64,000 nt of DNA from Methyloversatilis discipulorum (GTDB lineage: Bacteria; Pseudomonadota; Gammaproteobacteria; Burkholderiales; Rhodocyclaceae): positions 140,045 through 204,044 of the forward strand of contig NZ_JADMJL010000027.1 in NCBI RefSeq assembly GCF_018780585.1, given 5' to 3'. The position numbers were made by a program, and so were the translations under genes. Position 1 is the first letter of the stretch; the number at the start of each line of letters is the position of its first letter. Of this stretch, positions 24,827-35,843 are shown in pieces. A model generated the notes under the pieces. That model worked only from the letters and a program-made list of their open reading frames with translations. It did not search any database and was not told where the DNA came from.

Positions 24827-27800
24827 CTCAAGCCGCTCATCTACCAGGAGCGCAAGCCCGGTTCATCCCCGCGCATGCGGGGAACGGGACAGCGACGCGC
24901 TGGACAAGGACTACAACGACGGTTCATCCCCGCGCATGCGGGGAACGGCAGTACTCGGTCAGCGGCGGCGGTGTCCACACCGGTTCATCCCCGCGCATGC
25001 GGGGAACGGTCGGGGGTCGAGGATGTCCGCAAGGGCGCCGCCGGTTCATCCCCGCGCATGCGGGGAACGGGATCTCGTGTGTCATGAGCGCTTCTTCGCC
25101 GGCGGTTCATCCCCGCGCATGCGGGGAACGGTCATGGCTGGCCGCCGACGAGGCGCCGGAGCACGGTTCATCCCCGCGCATGCGGGGAACGGCCCGCCGT
25201 CGTCGGACCGGCGCAGGGCGCGGAACGGTTCATCCCCGCGCATGCGGGGAACGGACCACGTTCAGGGTCACGCCGATAGGCGTTGCCGGTTCATCCCCGC
25301 GCATGCGGGGAACGGCTGAAGTCGCGGCAGATCGGGGCGACGTGGTACGGTTCATCCCCGCGCATGCGGGGAACGGTTGAGCGGCAGAAAGGCGATGCCA
25401 CATGAACACGGTTCATCCCCGCGCATGCGGGGAACGGCGAGGTCGCGGGTCATGACGCCGCTGGACATGCGGTTCATCCCCGCGCATGCGGGGAACGGTC
25501 GACCGGCGTTTCCTTGCGCGCGGCGCAGAACGGTTCATCCCCGCGCATGCGGGGAACGGTCGTGCCGCGCGCTGTCGGCGTGCAGCAGCTGCGGTTCATC
25601 CCCGCGCATGCGGGGAACGGATGCAGCGCACGAAGACAGGATCGGCCGTCCGCGGTTCATCCCCGCGCATGCGGGGAACGGGCGGCATCTCCGGTCAGAC
25701 CACGACGCAGATGCGGTTCATCCCCGCGCATGCGGGGAACGGGCCCATTACCTGAAGTGCGACCTGGCCAACTTCGGTTCATCCCCGCGCATGCGGGGAA
25801 CGGCGCGAGCCGGCAGACCACCTGCGGCAGACGGTCGGTTCATCCCCGCGCATGCGGGGAACGGACGCTCATGATCATCGACAGCAACACGGCAGTCGGT
25901 TCATCCCCGCGCATGCGGGGAACGGCGCTTCGGCGTCGTTGATGAGTGATTTGATCTGGGTTCATCCCCGCGCATGCGGGGAACGGGGCCTGCACTCGAT
26001 GGTGTGCAAGGCCTGCAACGGTTCATCCCCGCGCATGCGGGGAACGGGAAGGCGTCGGAATGCAGACTGAAATGCCGTTCGGTTCATCCCCGCGCATGCG
26101 GGGAACGGACAAACATGGTTTGCATGTCGAGTAAAGCATGCGGTTCATCCCCGCGCATGCGGGGAACGGTTGCGGAAACGCCGTCGGAAATCGCGGTGAA
26201 ACGGTTCATCCCCGCGCATGCGGGGAACGGACGGCGGCAGCGCGCTCGCCCACCTCTACGGCCGGTTCATCCCCGCGCATGCGGGGAACGGCCCGCCCCC
26301 GAACTCACCCCCGAGCAATCCGACGGTTCATCCCCGCGCATGCGGGGAACGGCCGGAAGCCGCCGTCGCTGCCCTTGTCGCGGCCGGTTCATCCCCGCGC
26401 ATGCGGGGAACGGTCGCGCTGCGCCAGGAGGAAAAGCTGCTCATGCGGTTCATCCCCGCGCATGCGGGGAACGGGGCCGGGAAGATGCCGAGGTCGTGCG
26501 CGCTGGACGGTTCATCCCCGCGCATGCGGGGAACGGCTGCCAACGGTCGATGTCTTTGGGGGTGGTGTGCGGTTCATCCCCGCGCATGCGGGGAACGGGT
26601 CGTGCGGTCCGCGCAGTGCGCGTGCAGACACGGTTCATCCCCGCGCATGCGGGGAACGGGTAGCTGACGCTTTCCCGCAGTTCGTGGATCGGAGGTTCAT
26701 CCCCGCGCATGCGGGGAACGGCGTTCGAATCTTTCGCTGGACGGGATAGAACACGGTTCATCCCCGCGCATGCGGGGAACGGGCGATGACGTGTCGGCTC
26801 ACCATGCCGACCTACGGTTCATCCCCGCGCATGCGGGGAACGGGCACGAGATCGACCTGTGGGAGGCCGATGCGACCGGTTCATCCCCGCGCATGCGGGG
26901 AACGGGGTCGCGTTACGCTGACCAGCGGCAGCAAGACCGGTTCATCCCCGCGCATGCGGGGAACGGCTGACCGAAGATTTCCCCGAATATGCCAAATACG
27001 GTTCATCCCCGCGCATGCGGGGAACGGTGTCGGAAGCGCTCGCGTGCTCGGCAAAGTAACGGTTCATCCCCGCGCATGCGGGGAACGGATCATCGTGCCG
27101 ATGTTCATGCCGTAGGTATTCGGTTCATCCCCGCGCATGCGGGGAACGGGCGAACCCGTCGGCACGCGCCCAGTCGTACAGCGGTTCATCCCCGCGCATG
27201 CGGGGAACGGCACAAAGCGGGGGTGCTGTTTTGCAACGTCAGCGGTTCATCCCCGCGCATGCGGGGAACGGTCGACCATGCTGAGATTGACATACAGCCC
27301 CGGCGGTTCATCCCCGCGCATGCGGGGAACGGTGCGTCAGCCCCTTAAATGAGAACGTGCGAACCGGTTCATCCCCGCGCATGCGGGGAACGGTTCGGCA
27401 CGACGGCCGGCATCATCGTCCCGGACGGTTCATCCCCGCGCATGCGGGGAACGGCTCACGCCGCGCGAGTGCGAGCGCCTGCAAGGCGGTTCATCCCCGC
27501 GCATGCGGGGAACGGTAGTGTCCAGACAGTCCGAGAGTTGGCGTGCACGGTTCATCCCCGCGCATGCGGGGAACGGCCGTTTGCTCGGGCGTTTGCGATT
27601 CGCTGGTACGGTTCATCCCCGCGCATGCGGGGAACGGATGCCGTCGTCAGCCAGCAGCAACGATGCTGCCGGTTCATCCCCGCGCATGCGGGGAACGGGG
27701 AGGCGATCTCCGCGATACCTTCGAGGAACACGGTTCATCCCCGCGCATGCGGGGAACGGGGTATTCGCGCGGATTGCGGGATGCGGTGCATCGGTTCATC

Positions 27801-30570
27801 CCCGCGCATGCGGGGAACGGCGCTCATACAGGCAGATGCGCCGCGTATGGGTCGGTTCATCCCCGCGCATGCGGGGAACGGAGGGTATCGACATGCAGTA
27901 TCGAGAGCGCGCGCGGTTCATCCCCGCGCATGCGGGGAACGGCGTAGGCAGAATCTGCCGGCGCTCGATCTTGGCGGTTCATCCCCGCGCATGCGGGGAA
28001 CGGACGGCTGCCTTGCTCTCCGTCGACGACACCAGCGGTTCATCCCCGCGCATGCGGGGAACGGGATTGCTGCCGCAAACGGTTATCTCGCCGGTGGCGG
28101 TTCATCCCCGCGCATGCGGGGAACGGTCCATCGTTTGAACTCGTTGCGGCCCGAGGCGCGGTTCATCCCCGCGCATGCGGGGAACGGGCGGCGCTTAAGG
28201 TGCTCGCTCAATACGCAGGCGGTTCATCCCCGCGCATGCGGGGAACGGACATGAACTACTGGCTGGCGCAGTCAGGCGACCGGTTCATCCCCGCGCATGC
28301 GGGGAACGGCATCCGGCGCGCCACGCCAACGTGCAGGCGCGCGGTTCATCCCCGCGCATGCGGGGAACGGGCGAGGCTGCGCTGGCACCCTGCGCTTCGA
28401 TGCGGTTCATCCCCGCGCATGCGGGGAACGGCACACTCGCGTGATTTGCGGGCGCTGCACGACCGGTTCATCCCCGCGCATGCGGGGAACGGCTGCAGCT
28501 GGTCGCGATGATCGCCATCGCCTACGGTTCATCCCCGCGCATGCGGGGAACGGGCCGCCGCATTTAACGCACGGCACGTCGTCCCCGGTTCATCCCCGCG
28601 CATGCGGGGAACGGCGAGGAGGAGGAGCGCACAGAGAAAGGGGACATGGTTCATCCCCGCGCATGCGGGGAACGGGCGCTCCAGGTGCTGCCGTTCCACA
28701 CCGGCAGCGGTTCATCCCCGCGCATGCGGGGAACGGCGCTATCCGCAGTAACCAGCGCGGTGTTCAGACGGTTCATCCCCGCGCATGCGGGGAACGGACC
28801 GTCGTCACGCGCAACTACCGCGCATATCACGGTTCATCCCCGCGCATGCGGGGAACGGTGCCGCCGTCACCGAAGGCCAGTTCAAGACGGCGGTTCATCC
28901 CCGCGCATGCGGGGAACGGTGGTGCTTCGAGCAGACGACCGACGCGGCGGCCGGTTCATCCCCGCGCATGCGGGGAACGGTCGAATCCCAGCTGAACAAG
29001 CCGCAGGGATGGCGGTTCATCCCCGCGCATGCGGGGAACGGGTGAGCCTGATCAAGTCCATTGCGTCCGAGTACGGTTCATCCCCGCGCATGCGGGGAAC
29101 GGCGCGATTCGAACTCGGCTTGATTGGCGAGGGCCGGTTCATCCCCGCGCATGCGGGGAACGGTGCCGGCGTAGGTGAGCCGGCCTGCACCTGGGCGGTT
29201 CATCCCCGCGCATGCGGGGAACGGACGCCTGTTCCGGTCCGAGACTGGCGCGCAGTACGGTTCATCCCCGCGCATGCGGGGAACGGGTCACCGGCTGGTC
29301 GGGCTTCACCGAGGCCACCGGTTCATCCCCGCGCATGCGGGGAACGGCGGTTTGCCGACCACGCGTCCGAAGTAGAACGCGGTTCATCCCCGCGCATGCG
29401 GGGAACGGATGATTTCGTCAGGATCGGTGACGGGATGACCCGGTTCATCCCCGCGCATGCGGGGAACGGCCCTGTCCATGCCGCGCCACCCGCAACGACA
29501 GCGGTTCATCCCCGCGCATGCGGGGAACGGTTGACGTCTGCAATGGTCTGCGCGCCGGTCGTCGGTTCATCCCCGCGCATGCGGGGAACGGTGGGCAACG
29601 ATGCATGCGCTGATCAACGAGCCCGGTTCATCCCCGCGCATGCGGGGAACGGCGCATCGAATCGCCGGTCGACCAGCTGGTCACCGGTTCATCCCCGCGC
29701 ATGCGGGGAACGGCAGCGCGGTAGCCGGAGCGAATCCGACCCCGTTCGGTTCATCCCCGCGCATGCGGGGAACGGTTGCGCGGCATCTCGTAGGCGAGTG
29801 TCGTGGCCGGTTCATCCCCGCGCATGCGGGGAACGGGGATGAAGTGGATCTGCGCCAATGAATACAGCCGCTTCATCCCCGCGCATGCGGGGAACGGACG
29901 CTGTGCTACGTCGGCGGCGAGCTCATCAGCGGTTCATCCCCGCGCATGCGGGGAACGGGCGTATGCGCACATTGCGATAGCAGCCGTACAACGGTTCATC
30001 CCCGCGCATGCGGGGAACGGGCAGGTTTCGGAAAAACATGTCAGTTACCTGCCGGTTCATCCCCGCGCATGCGGGGAACGGCTGGGCGGGCGTGGCGACG
30101 CCGAACGGAAACTCGGTTCATCCCCGCGCATGCGGGGAACGGGCAAGAGCAATGCCCATTACCGACGTCACACGCGGTTCATCCCCGCGCATGCGGGGAA
30201 CGGCTCCGCGATGCGTGCGCGCAGGGGTTCGATGTCGGTTCATCCCCGCGCATGCGGGGAACGGGGCGAGGTTGTCCCGCAGCGGGTTGGCGATGTCGGT
30301 TCATCCCCGCGCATGCGGGGAACGGGCCCGTGAAGGTGCTCTGCACCCGGGTGCCGAACGGTTCATCCCCGCGCATGCGGGGAACGGACCTTCACGTTCC
30401 CCTCGGCGGGCGCCTATACCGGTTCATCCCCGCGCATGCGGGGAACGGTGAAGCCCGCTCTGGTGGCGGCTCTTCCTAACCGGTTCATCCCCGCGCATGC
30501 GGGGAACGGACGGCAGAAACCAAAGCTCTACGTTTTTGACTCGGTTCATCCCCGCGCATGCGGGGAACGG
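24796..30570 (-). CRISPR. Type I-E CRISPR array, 95 repeats and 94 spacers
   Basis: Counting every repeat gives 94 near-identical 29-bp copies from 24859 to 30570, plus the degenerate terminal copy. On the plus strand each reads CGGTTCATCCCC, then GCGCATGC, then GGGGAACGG; the GC-rich centre forms the crRNA hairpin. Read on the minus strand the 3' end is GATGAACCG, close to the E. coli I-E handle, so crRNAs are made leftward from the leader at the right. Of the 93 spacers between intact repeats, 83 are 32 bp and ten are 33 bp. Variant repeats start at 25958, 26693 and 28647 (first base G, A, T instead of C) and 29869 (third base C). Confidence 0.99.
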
Positions 30571-30660
30571 ACTATCTCCATCTCCATGAAAAACCATGGA
30601 AATTTCGACTGCAAAAAATCTACCGGCAAAAGCTCATGCCAGGGGAATGTGTTTCGGTTG
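30571..30660 (-). promoter_or_regulatory. CRISPR leader
   Basis: Ninety bases between the cas2 stop and the first repeat, clearly more AT-rich than the surroundings, with runs TTTTTT and GTTTTT on the minus strand. It has the position where a I-E leader promotes the array and guides Cas1-Cas2 integration. A small inverted repeat CCATG/CATGG (30584-30599) lies near the array. I see no convincing IHF site. Confidence 0.75.
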
Positions 30661-31864
<1,204 letters not shown>

Positions 31865-31866
31865 CG

Positions 31867-32382
31867 TTATGGCTGATCGTCTGCGATTTCGCCTGCCAAG
31901 GCGAGTGCCGCGGTGATCGCAGATCCGCTCAGGTGGTGGCCGCCTGCGGCAAGAAGATCGATGACCGGTGCAATCGCTGCAAGGTGACCGTGCTTCTTCG
32001 CCATGAGCAGAACGCCAAGTGTGCCGATCACTTTCAGGCCGATGGCTCGGGCATGCAGGACGGCGACCCGGTCATCCATCAGGATGCCGATACCCGCCGC
32101 AAGCGCGTACGCAATCGCACTCGATTCACCTGCATCGAGCGCAGCAGACGTCGTACCGGCGAGGTCCGGGCAGCGCCGAAGCCATCCTTGTTCCAGCGCA
32201 TGTGCGATGCGCGCGGCATCAGGCAGGTCAGGTCTTGCGAGGCATTCGGCGATCACGCTTTCGGTCACGTCGACGCGCAAGAACAGGCGCGGCAGCAGAT
32301 CAAGGGCGTTGATGCGGCCGAGCGCGATCAGCGGGCCGGCATCGGCAACAACGATTTGACGCAGTTCATCCGAAATCGGCAA
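31867..32382 (-). CDS. DUF3368 PIN-like toxin inserted in the cas operon
   Basis: A 171-residue protein of the DUF3368 family, PIN-fold ribonuclease toxins. Acidic active-site candidates are Asp14 in VVADAGPLIALGRI, Glu41/Glu46 in VTESVIAE, Asp83 and Glu86 in LDAGESSAIAYAL, and Asp103/Asp104 in GILMDDRVA. GLKVIGTLGVLLMAKKHG is the family's C-terminal block. The start is a TTG at 32382 that overlaps the antitoxin stop by 17 bp, which suggests coupled translation. Such proteins are thought to cleave RNA and be held by a UPF0175 partner. Its place between cas6e and cas1 is unusual. Confidence 0.85.
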   Translation of the reverse strand: MPISDELRQIVVADAGPLIALGRINALDLLPRLFLRVDVTESVIAECLARPDLPDAARIAHALEQGWLRRCPDLAGTTSAALDAGESSAIAYALAAGIGILMDDRVAVLHARAIGLKVIGTLGVLLMAKKHGHLAAIAPVIDLLAAGGHHLSGSAITAALALAGEIADDQP

Positions 32383-32689
32383 GCGACTGCTCCAGTTCCT
32401 CGCGTGTCGTCCGGATGACCGGGATGCCGTAGCTGGCCAGCAGGTCCGTCATCTGTCCGACCGAAAGCCCCGCCATCTTTGCTGCTTTGCCCAGGGACAC
32501 GTGTTCCTCATCGAACAAACGCACTGCCAGCGCGGTCGCGACACCTTCGCGCAGCAGCGTCTCGTCGAAGGGCACGGCAATAAAGACAGGCGTTCCATGT
32601 TTGGTCACCACGGACAGCCTGCCTTCTTCCGCGCCGCGAATCAGTTCGCCGGTGCGTTCCCGCAAGTCGCGGACAGTGAAGGTTTCCAT
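32366..32689 (-). CDS. Phd-like/UPF0175 fused antitoxin inserted in the cas operon
   Basis: A 107-residue protein. Residues 1-45 (METFTVRDLRERTGELIRGAEEGRLSVVTKHGTPVFIAVPFDE) look like the Phd/YefM DNA-binding antitoxin fold. Residues about 55-107 (VRLFDEEHVSLGKAAKMAGLSVGQMTDLLASYGIPV) match the UPF0175 helix-turn-helix that usually partners DUF3368 toxins. The two halves may form one composite antitoxin that autorepresses the cassette. It begins 44 bp after cas6e; an AT-rich inverted repeat just upstream is the likely operator. Confidence 0.82.
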   Translation of the reverse strand: METFTVRDLRERTGELIRGAEEGRLSVVTKHGTPVFIAVPFDETLLREGVATALAVRLFDEEHVSLGKAAKMAGLSVGQMTDLLASYGIPVIRTTREELEQSLADFG

Positions 32690-32700
32690 GATCAGTTCCG

Positions 32701-32739
32701 GATTAAATTTGTGCCATCAAATGATAGAACAAATTAATC
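32701..32739. promoter_or_regulatory. AT-rich inverted repeat upstream of the cas-embedded antitoxin
   Basis: GATTAAATTTGT (32701-32712) is mirrored by ACAAATTAATC (32729-32739) with one extra A in the left arm. Between them lies a nested ATCAAATGAT palindrome. The right arm covers the cas6e stop codon; the left arm ends 12 bp before the antitoxin ATG. The site and its AT content in a GC-rich operon suggest a promoter-operator for the toxin-antitoxin genes. Confidence 0.6.
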
Positions 32740-33447
32740 GTCCCGACAGACCAACAGCAGTCCGCAGCCGAATGCCTTGGCCCGACCGATACCCTCCCGC
32801 AGTGTTTGGGCGAAGCGTTCACGATGGGTGACGATCAGCGCCCCGTTGAAGTCGACCGTGCTGAAGCGCAGTTGAGCCTTCTTGCCGCCATGTTGTGTGT
32901 AGCCTTCGACGCGTAACGATGAGCAGTCGAGCGAGAAACCATGTCTTTCGGCTCTGGCTTGCAGCCAGGCCGTGCAGGTGTGTGCAACCAGTTCCGCCAG
33001 TTCCGGGCGGGAGTCGTCCTCGCCGTTTGCTGTCTTGCGACCGGGCGTCCAGGCTGCCCAGTCTGTGAGACCTCTGGCGGCAAGCAGACGCTTTTTCTCG
33101 TCCATCACGACATCGTGCCGTTTGCCGCGGCCCTCGGATCCGCGCGCAATGACAGGGTTGGCGCGCAATTCGAAGTTCAGACGCGTGCCTTCTGCAAGAT
33201 CTGGCGTGTAGCCGCGTGTCTGAACATGCCAGGCGGGGTGCGGCGCTTGGGGGCTGCGTTGAGACACTACATAAAAGCGGGGCACGCCATCTACATCCCT
33301 GCGCCGGAACAGGAAATCGCGCCTGGTACCGTGTGGTGACGGAAAGAACCGCCACAGCAGTTGATGTTCGCTGTATGCGCCCTGAAGCCATTCGTGAGCG
33401 GCGTCGCGCTCAAGGCCCGGTTCGGGCGTAACGAGACTGAAGTACAC
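32734..33447 (-). CDS. cas6e: CRISPR pre-crRNA endonuclease Cas6e (CasE)
   Basis: A 237-residue double-ferredoxin RNA endonuclease that cuts the repeat hairpins and remains on the 3' end of each crRNA in Cascade. MYFSLVTPEPGLERDAAHEWLQG with the catalytic-type His, followed by HQLLWRFFPSP, is the standard N-terminus. The Gly-rich C-terminal loop GIGRAKAFGCGLLLV is the family signature. The start is 2 bp after the cas5e stop. Last gene of the Cascade block; the toxin-antitoxin cassette follows. Confidence 0.95.
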   Translation of the reverse strand: MYFSLVTPEPGLERDAAHEWLQGAYSEHQLLWRFFPSPHGTRRDFLFRRRDVDGVPRFYVVSQRSPQAPHPAWHVQTRGYTPDLAEGTRLNFELRANPVIARGSEGRGKRHDVVMDEKKRLLAARGLTDWAAWTPGRKTANGEDDSRPELAELVAHTCTAWLQARAERHGFSLDCSSLRVEGYTQHGGKKAQLRFSTVDFNGALIVTHRERFAQTLREGIGRAKAFGCGLLLVCRDD

Positions 33448-33449
33448 GG

Positions 33450-34208
33450 TCAGCCCTCCTGCGAAATCAGTGCGACATATTCAGTGCGATCACCGAACAT
33501 CCAGCCCTTGCGTCTGAGCGGGTGGTCCTTGCGCGTCGTGGTGAGGTCCGGCGCCCGGCCGACGGTCGCATTGACGCCCCAGGCAAGGCGGGTGAGGGGC
33601 GGGGGCGGCTCAAACAGCGGGCGATCCGGTGCCGGACTTTGGTGCGCGAGTTCAGCGCGGACCCGGTCGAGATACGTCTCGAAAGCGCTTTCGGCATTAG
33701 CCGCTTCGATCACCTGCGGGAACAGCGGGGCGCCAGGCGGACAACTTTTGCGGCCGAGATACAGCGTGAAACGCGGCCGGCGCAGCGCGTGAGCCAGCTG
33801 CTCGAGCGAGTAGCCAGCCGTTTCGCCGGCCTCGACGGCGACCACACATGCAGCACCCTGACGGTAGTCGCGCGTCGAAAGGATGGTATTCAGATCGTGG
33901 CCGGGTATGGCGAGCTCGTCGCGACGCGATGCATGTGCGCGCTTCTTCAGCGTTGCCTGACTGGGTACTTGCGCGGTGTGAAAGTCGCGCAGCAGATCGC
34001 CGGCTGACTGGATGCCGACGGTGTAGGCGTAGTGGTCGCGCAGCGCCGCGTGGGCAGCCTCGTCATCTCTTCGAATGCCGAGGGCCGCCCCGAGCAACCC
34101 GACCAGCGCCGACAACCCCGGGTAGTCCCGGCTCGGTCGATACTCACCGACTGCCGTATCGCCCCAAGACGCGAGCGGAGCCTGCAGCTGAAAGATTAGG
34201 AAACGCAT
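33450..34208 (-). CDS. cas5e: Cascade subunit Cas5e (CasD)
   Basis: A 252-residue RAMP protein that caps the 5' handle of the crRNA. MRFLIFQLQAPLASWGDTAVGEYRPSRDYPGLSALVGLLGAALG is the standard Cas5e start, with RRPRFTLYLGRKSCPPGAPL in the C-terminal half. It lies 4 bp after cas7e and 2 bp before cas6e in the conserved I-E order. Confidence 0.95.
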   Translation of the reverse strand: MRFLIFQLQAPLASWGDTAVGEYRPSRDYPGLSALVGLLGAALGIRRDDEAAHAALRDHYAYTVGIQSAGDLLRDFHTAQVPSQATLKKRAHASRRDELAIPGHDLNTILSTRDYRQGAACVVAVEAGETAGYSLEQLAHALRRPRFTLYLGRKSCPPGAPLFPQVIEAANAESAFETYLDRVRAELAHQSPAPDRPLFEPPPPLTRLAWGVNATVGRAPDLTTTRKDHPLRRKGWMFGDRTEYVALISQEG

Positions 34209-34212
34209 GGCG

Positions 34213-35277
34213 TCAGGTCCGGACGAACTGAACCAGGGCGTCCAGAGTGCCCTCGCCGGTTTCCACGTTTATCGCGTAGTGCGCGTCCGAGCAAGCACCG
34301 TACACCTTGTCGAAATTCTCCCGCCGCTGTTCGAGCGCCTTGACTGCGAGCGTCAGCATGTCGCCATCGTTGCGCGGCTGCACCGGCTTCAGGAATGATT
34401 GCGCCAGCGAGCGCGGCTGCTGGTCGCCCTTCTCGACGAGAACGTAACTGGCATAGGCGCGTGAAGCGTGACTGTTCTGCATGCCAGTGGGCGATACCTT
34501 GGTGATGGCATGGACCAGTGCCTCGATTGCCTTGCCGGTCAGTGCCTCGTCGCCGCCGAGGTTCTCCTTAAGCAACTCCCGATCGATGCACACATAGATG
34601 TAGAAGAGGCCGGCACCGAAGCTGCGCTCTCCAATGTGTGCCGCCCCACGGTCGCTCTGACCATCGTTGAGGTCATCCACTGCACTGAAGTAGTCGTCCT
34701 CGACAGCGCTCTTGTGCACGGTGATGGCGTGAGCAACCTGCACGGCGGCTTCGACGTTGTAGGCCGGACTGTCTGCCAGCATGCGGCCGAACATCGCGAT
34801 GTCTGCAGCCTTGCGCGGCAGGCGTAGCAGTTTGAGCTCTTCATCCGTGGGCCCTGCATTGCGGGCGGAGCATGCGCTTGCGAGTTCGTTGATCGACTCG
34901 ATCTCTTCCGGGCCGAAGTGGGCAAGCTGTTCGATCTGGAGGTCTTCGTCCTTGTCGGATTTCTTGTCCGACTTGAGCTTTCCGAACTGTCCTGCGATCT
35001 GGCGCGCCCACTCCCGGGCGGTTTTGTCGGCGACACCGGCTGCGATGAGATCGGCGTGTATTTGCTTGCCAATGTCCTTGGTGCGCGTTCCGATATGCCC
35101 CGCCAGTGCGGATTCGAAAATATCGGAGGTTCGCCATGCACGCTTCTGGCTCTGCGAGGAGATGCGCAGGCGCAAGGCGTCACCCATCAGCGCCGTTTTC
35201 GGTCGGCCGGTGTCGTCGCGGTTCAGATTGGAGGGCGGATAGCTGGTCAGGATGTGCAACTGGGCGAAACGGGACAT
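34213..35277 (-). CDS. cas7e: Cascade backbone subunit Cas7e (CasC)
   Basis: A 354-residue RAMP protein that forms the six-subunit crRNA-binding backbone. MSRFAQLHILTSYPPSNLNRDDTGRPKTALMGDALRLRISSQSQKRAWR is diagnostic. SHASRAYASYVLVEKGDQQPRSLAQSFLKPV is the conserved C-terminal region. The start at 35277 is preceded by AGGAGA at good spacing; ten extra codons upstream are open but not family-like. Confidence 0.96.
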   Translation of the reverse strand: MSRFAQLHILTSYPPSNLNRDDTGRPKTALMGDALRLRISSQSQKRAWRTSDIFESALAGHIGTRTKDIGKQIHADLIAAGVADKTAREWARQIAGQFGKLKSDKKSDKDEDLQIEQLAHFGPEEIESINELASACSARNAGPTDEELKLLRLPRKAADIAMFGRMLADSPAYNVEAAVQVAHAITVHKSAVEDDYFSAVDDLNDGQSDRGAAHIGERSFGAGLFYIYVCIDRELLKENLGGDEALTGKAIEALVHAITKVSPTGMQNSHASRAYASYVLVEKGDQQPRSLAQSFLKPVQPRNDGDMLTLAVKALEQRRENFDKVYGACSDAHYAINVETGEGTLDALVQFVRT

Positions 35278-35329
35278 GGTGTTCTCCTGGTCGAATCGGT
35301 GCGGCAAGGGGTGTGCGTGGTCTGAGAGT

Positions 35330-35833
35330 TCAGGTACGAGCGGGCCATTCGTAGTCGTAGGCCCATTTCTTCTTCACTTTGTCGCCCCAGAACAGAACGT
35401 CATTGACGAGTTCGATCACGTCGACGCGCTGTTCCATCAGCGGCAGTACTCGGCGCAAGCCGGTGAGCAAGCTGTCGGGGCTGTCGCTTTCAAGCAGACG
35501 CATGAAGCGAAGTTCGCTCACTGCCGGCCGCTCTTCGCCGGCCGCCTTGTGGCTCATGGACTTGGCCGGGGAGAGAGGGCCGTCCTGTTCGACATGTACC
35601 AGCAGGCCAATGGCTGCTGCGAGGCGGTCGTTCGCTGGGGAGGCGCTGTCCTCCTTCCATCCGGCTTCGGACAGACGGCGGAACAGGTGCTGATAGGGGG
35701 CGCTGAGCACGACCGCCGTCGTATTGCCGGCACGGCGCAGGACGGCGCGGCTCGCGCGGTCGTCAGCCAGCCCCTGCCACCAGTTCAGCAGAACCTTTCC
35801 GATAGCGTTGTCACGCGAAAATCGATCTGACAT
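35330..35833 (-). CDS. cse2: Cascade small subunit Cse2 (CasB)
   Basis: A 167-residue alpha-helical subunit, present as a dimer along the Cascade belly where it stabilises the R-loop. It starts MSDRFSRDNAIGKVLLNWWQGLADDRASRAVLRRA and contains RRVLPLMEQRVDVIELVNDVLFWGDKVKKKWAYDY, both family-typical. Start at 35833, 10 bp after cse1; the upstream open frame is a shadow of cse1. Confidence 0.94.
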   Translation of the reverse strand: MSDRFSRDNAIGKVLLNWWQGLADDRASRAVLRRAGNTTAVVLSAPYQHLFRRLSEAGWKEDSASPANDRLAAAIGLLVHVEQDGPLSPAKSMSHKAAGEERPAVSELRFMRLLESDSPDSLLTGLRRVLPLMEQRVDVIELVNDVLFWGDKVKKKWAYDYEWPART

Positions 35834-35843
35834 GCGCAGCTCC

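Noticed and set aside
24875..30479. Dozens of overlapping open frames across the array encoding peptides such as SSPRMRGT, RFIPAHAGNG and VHPRACGER
   Set aside because: They are translations of the I-E repeat in three frames; the spacers simply lack stops. This is a known annotation artefact, not a repeat protein family.
24859..30570. Self-targeting spacers against this window
   Set aside because: No obvious match was noticed by eye, but a proper all-against-all comparison of 94 spacers could not be done, so no claim is made.
30571..30660. IHF site in the CRISPR leader
   Set aside because: AT-rich tracts exist but no match to the IHF consensus that I could defend.
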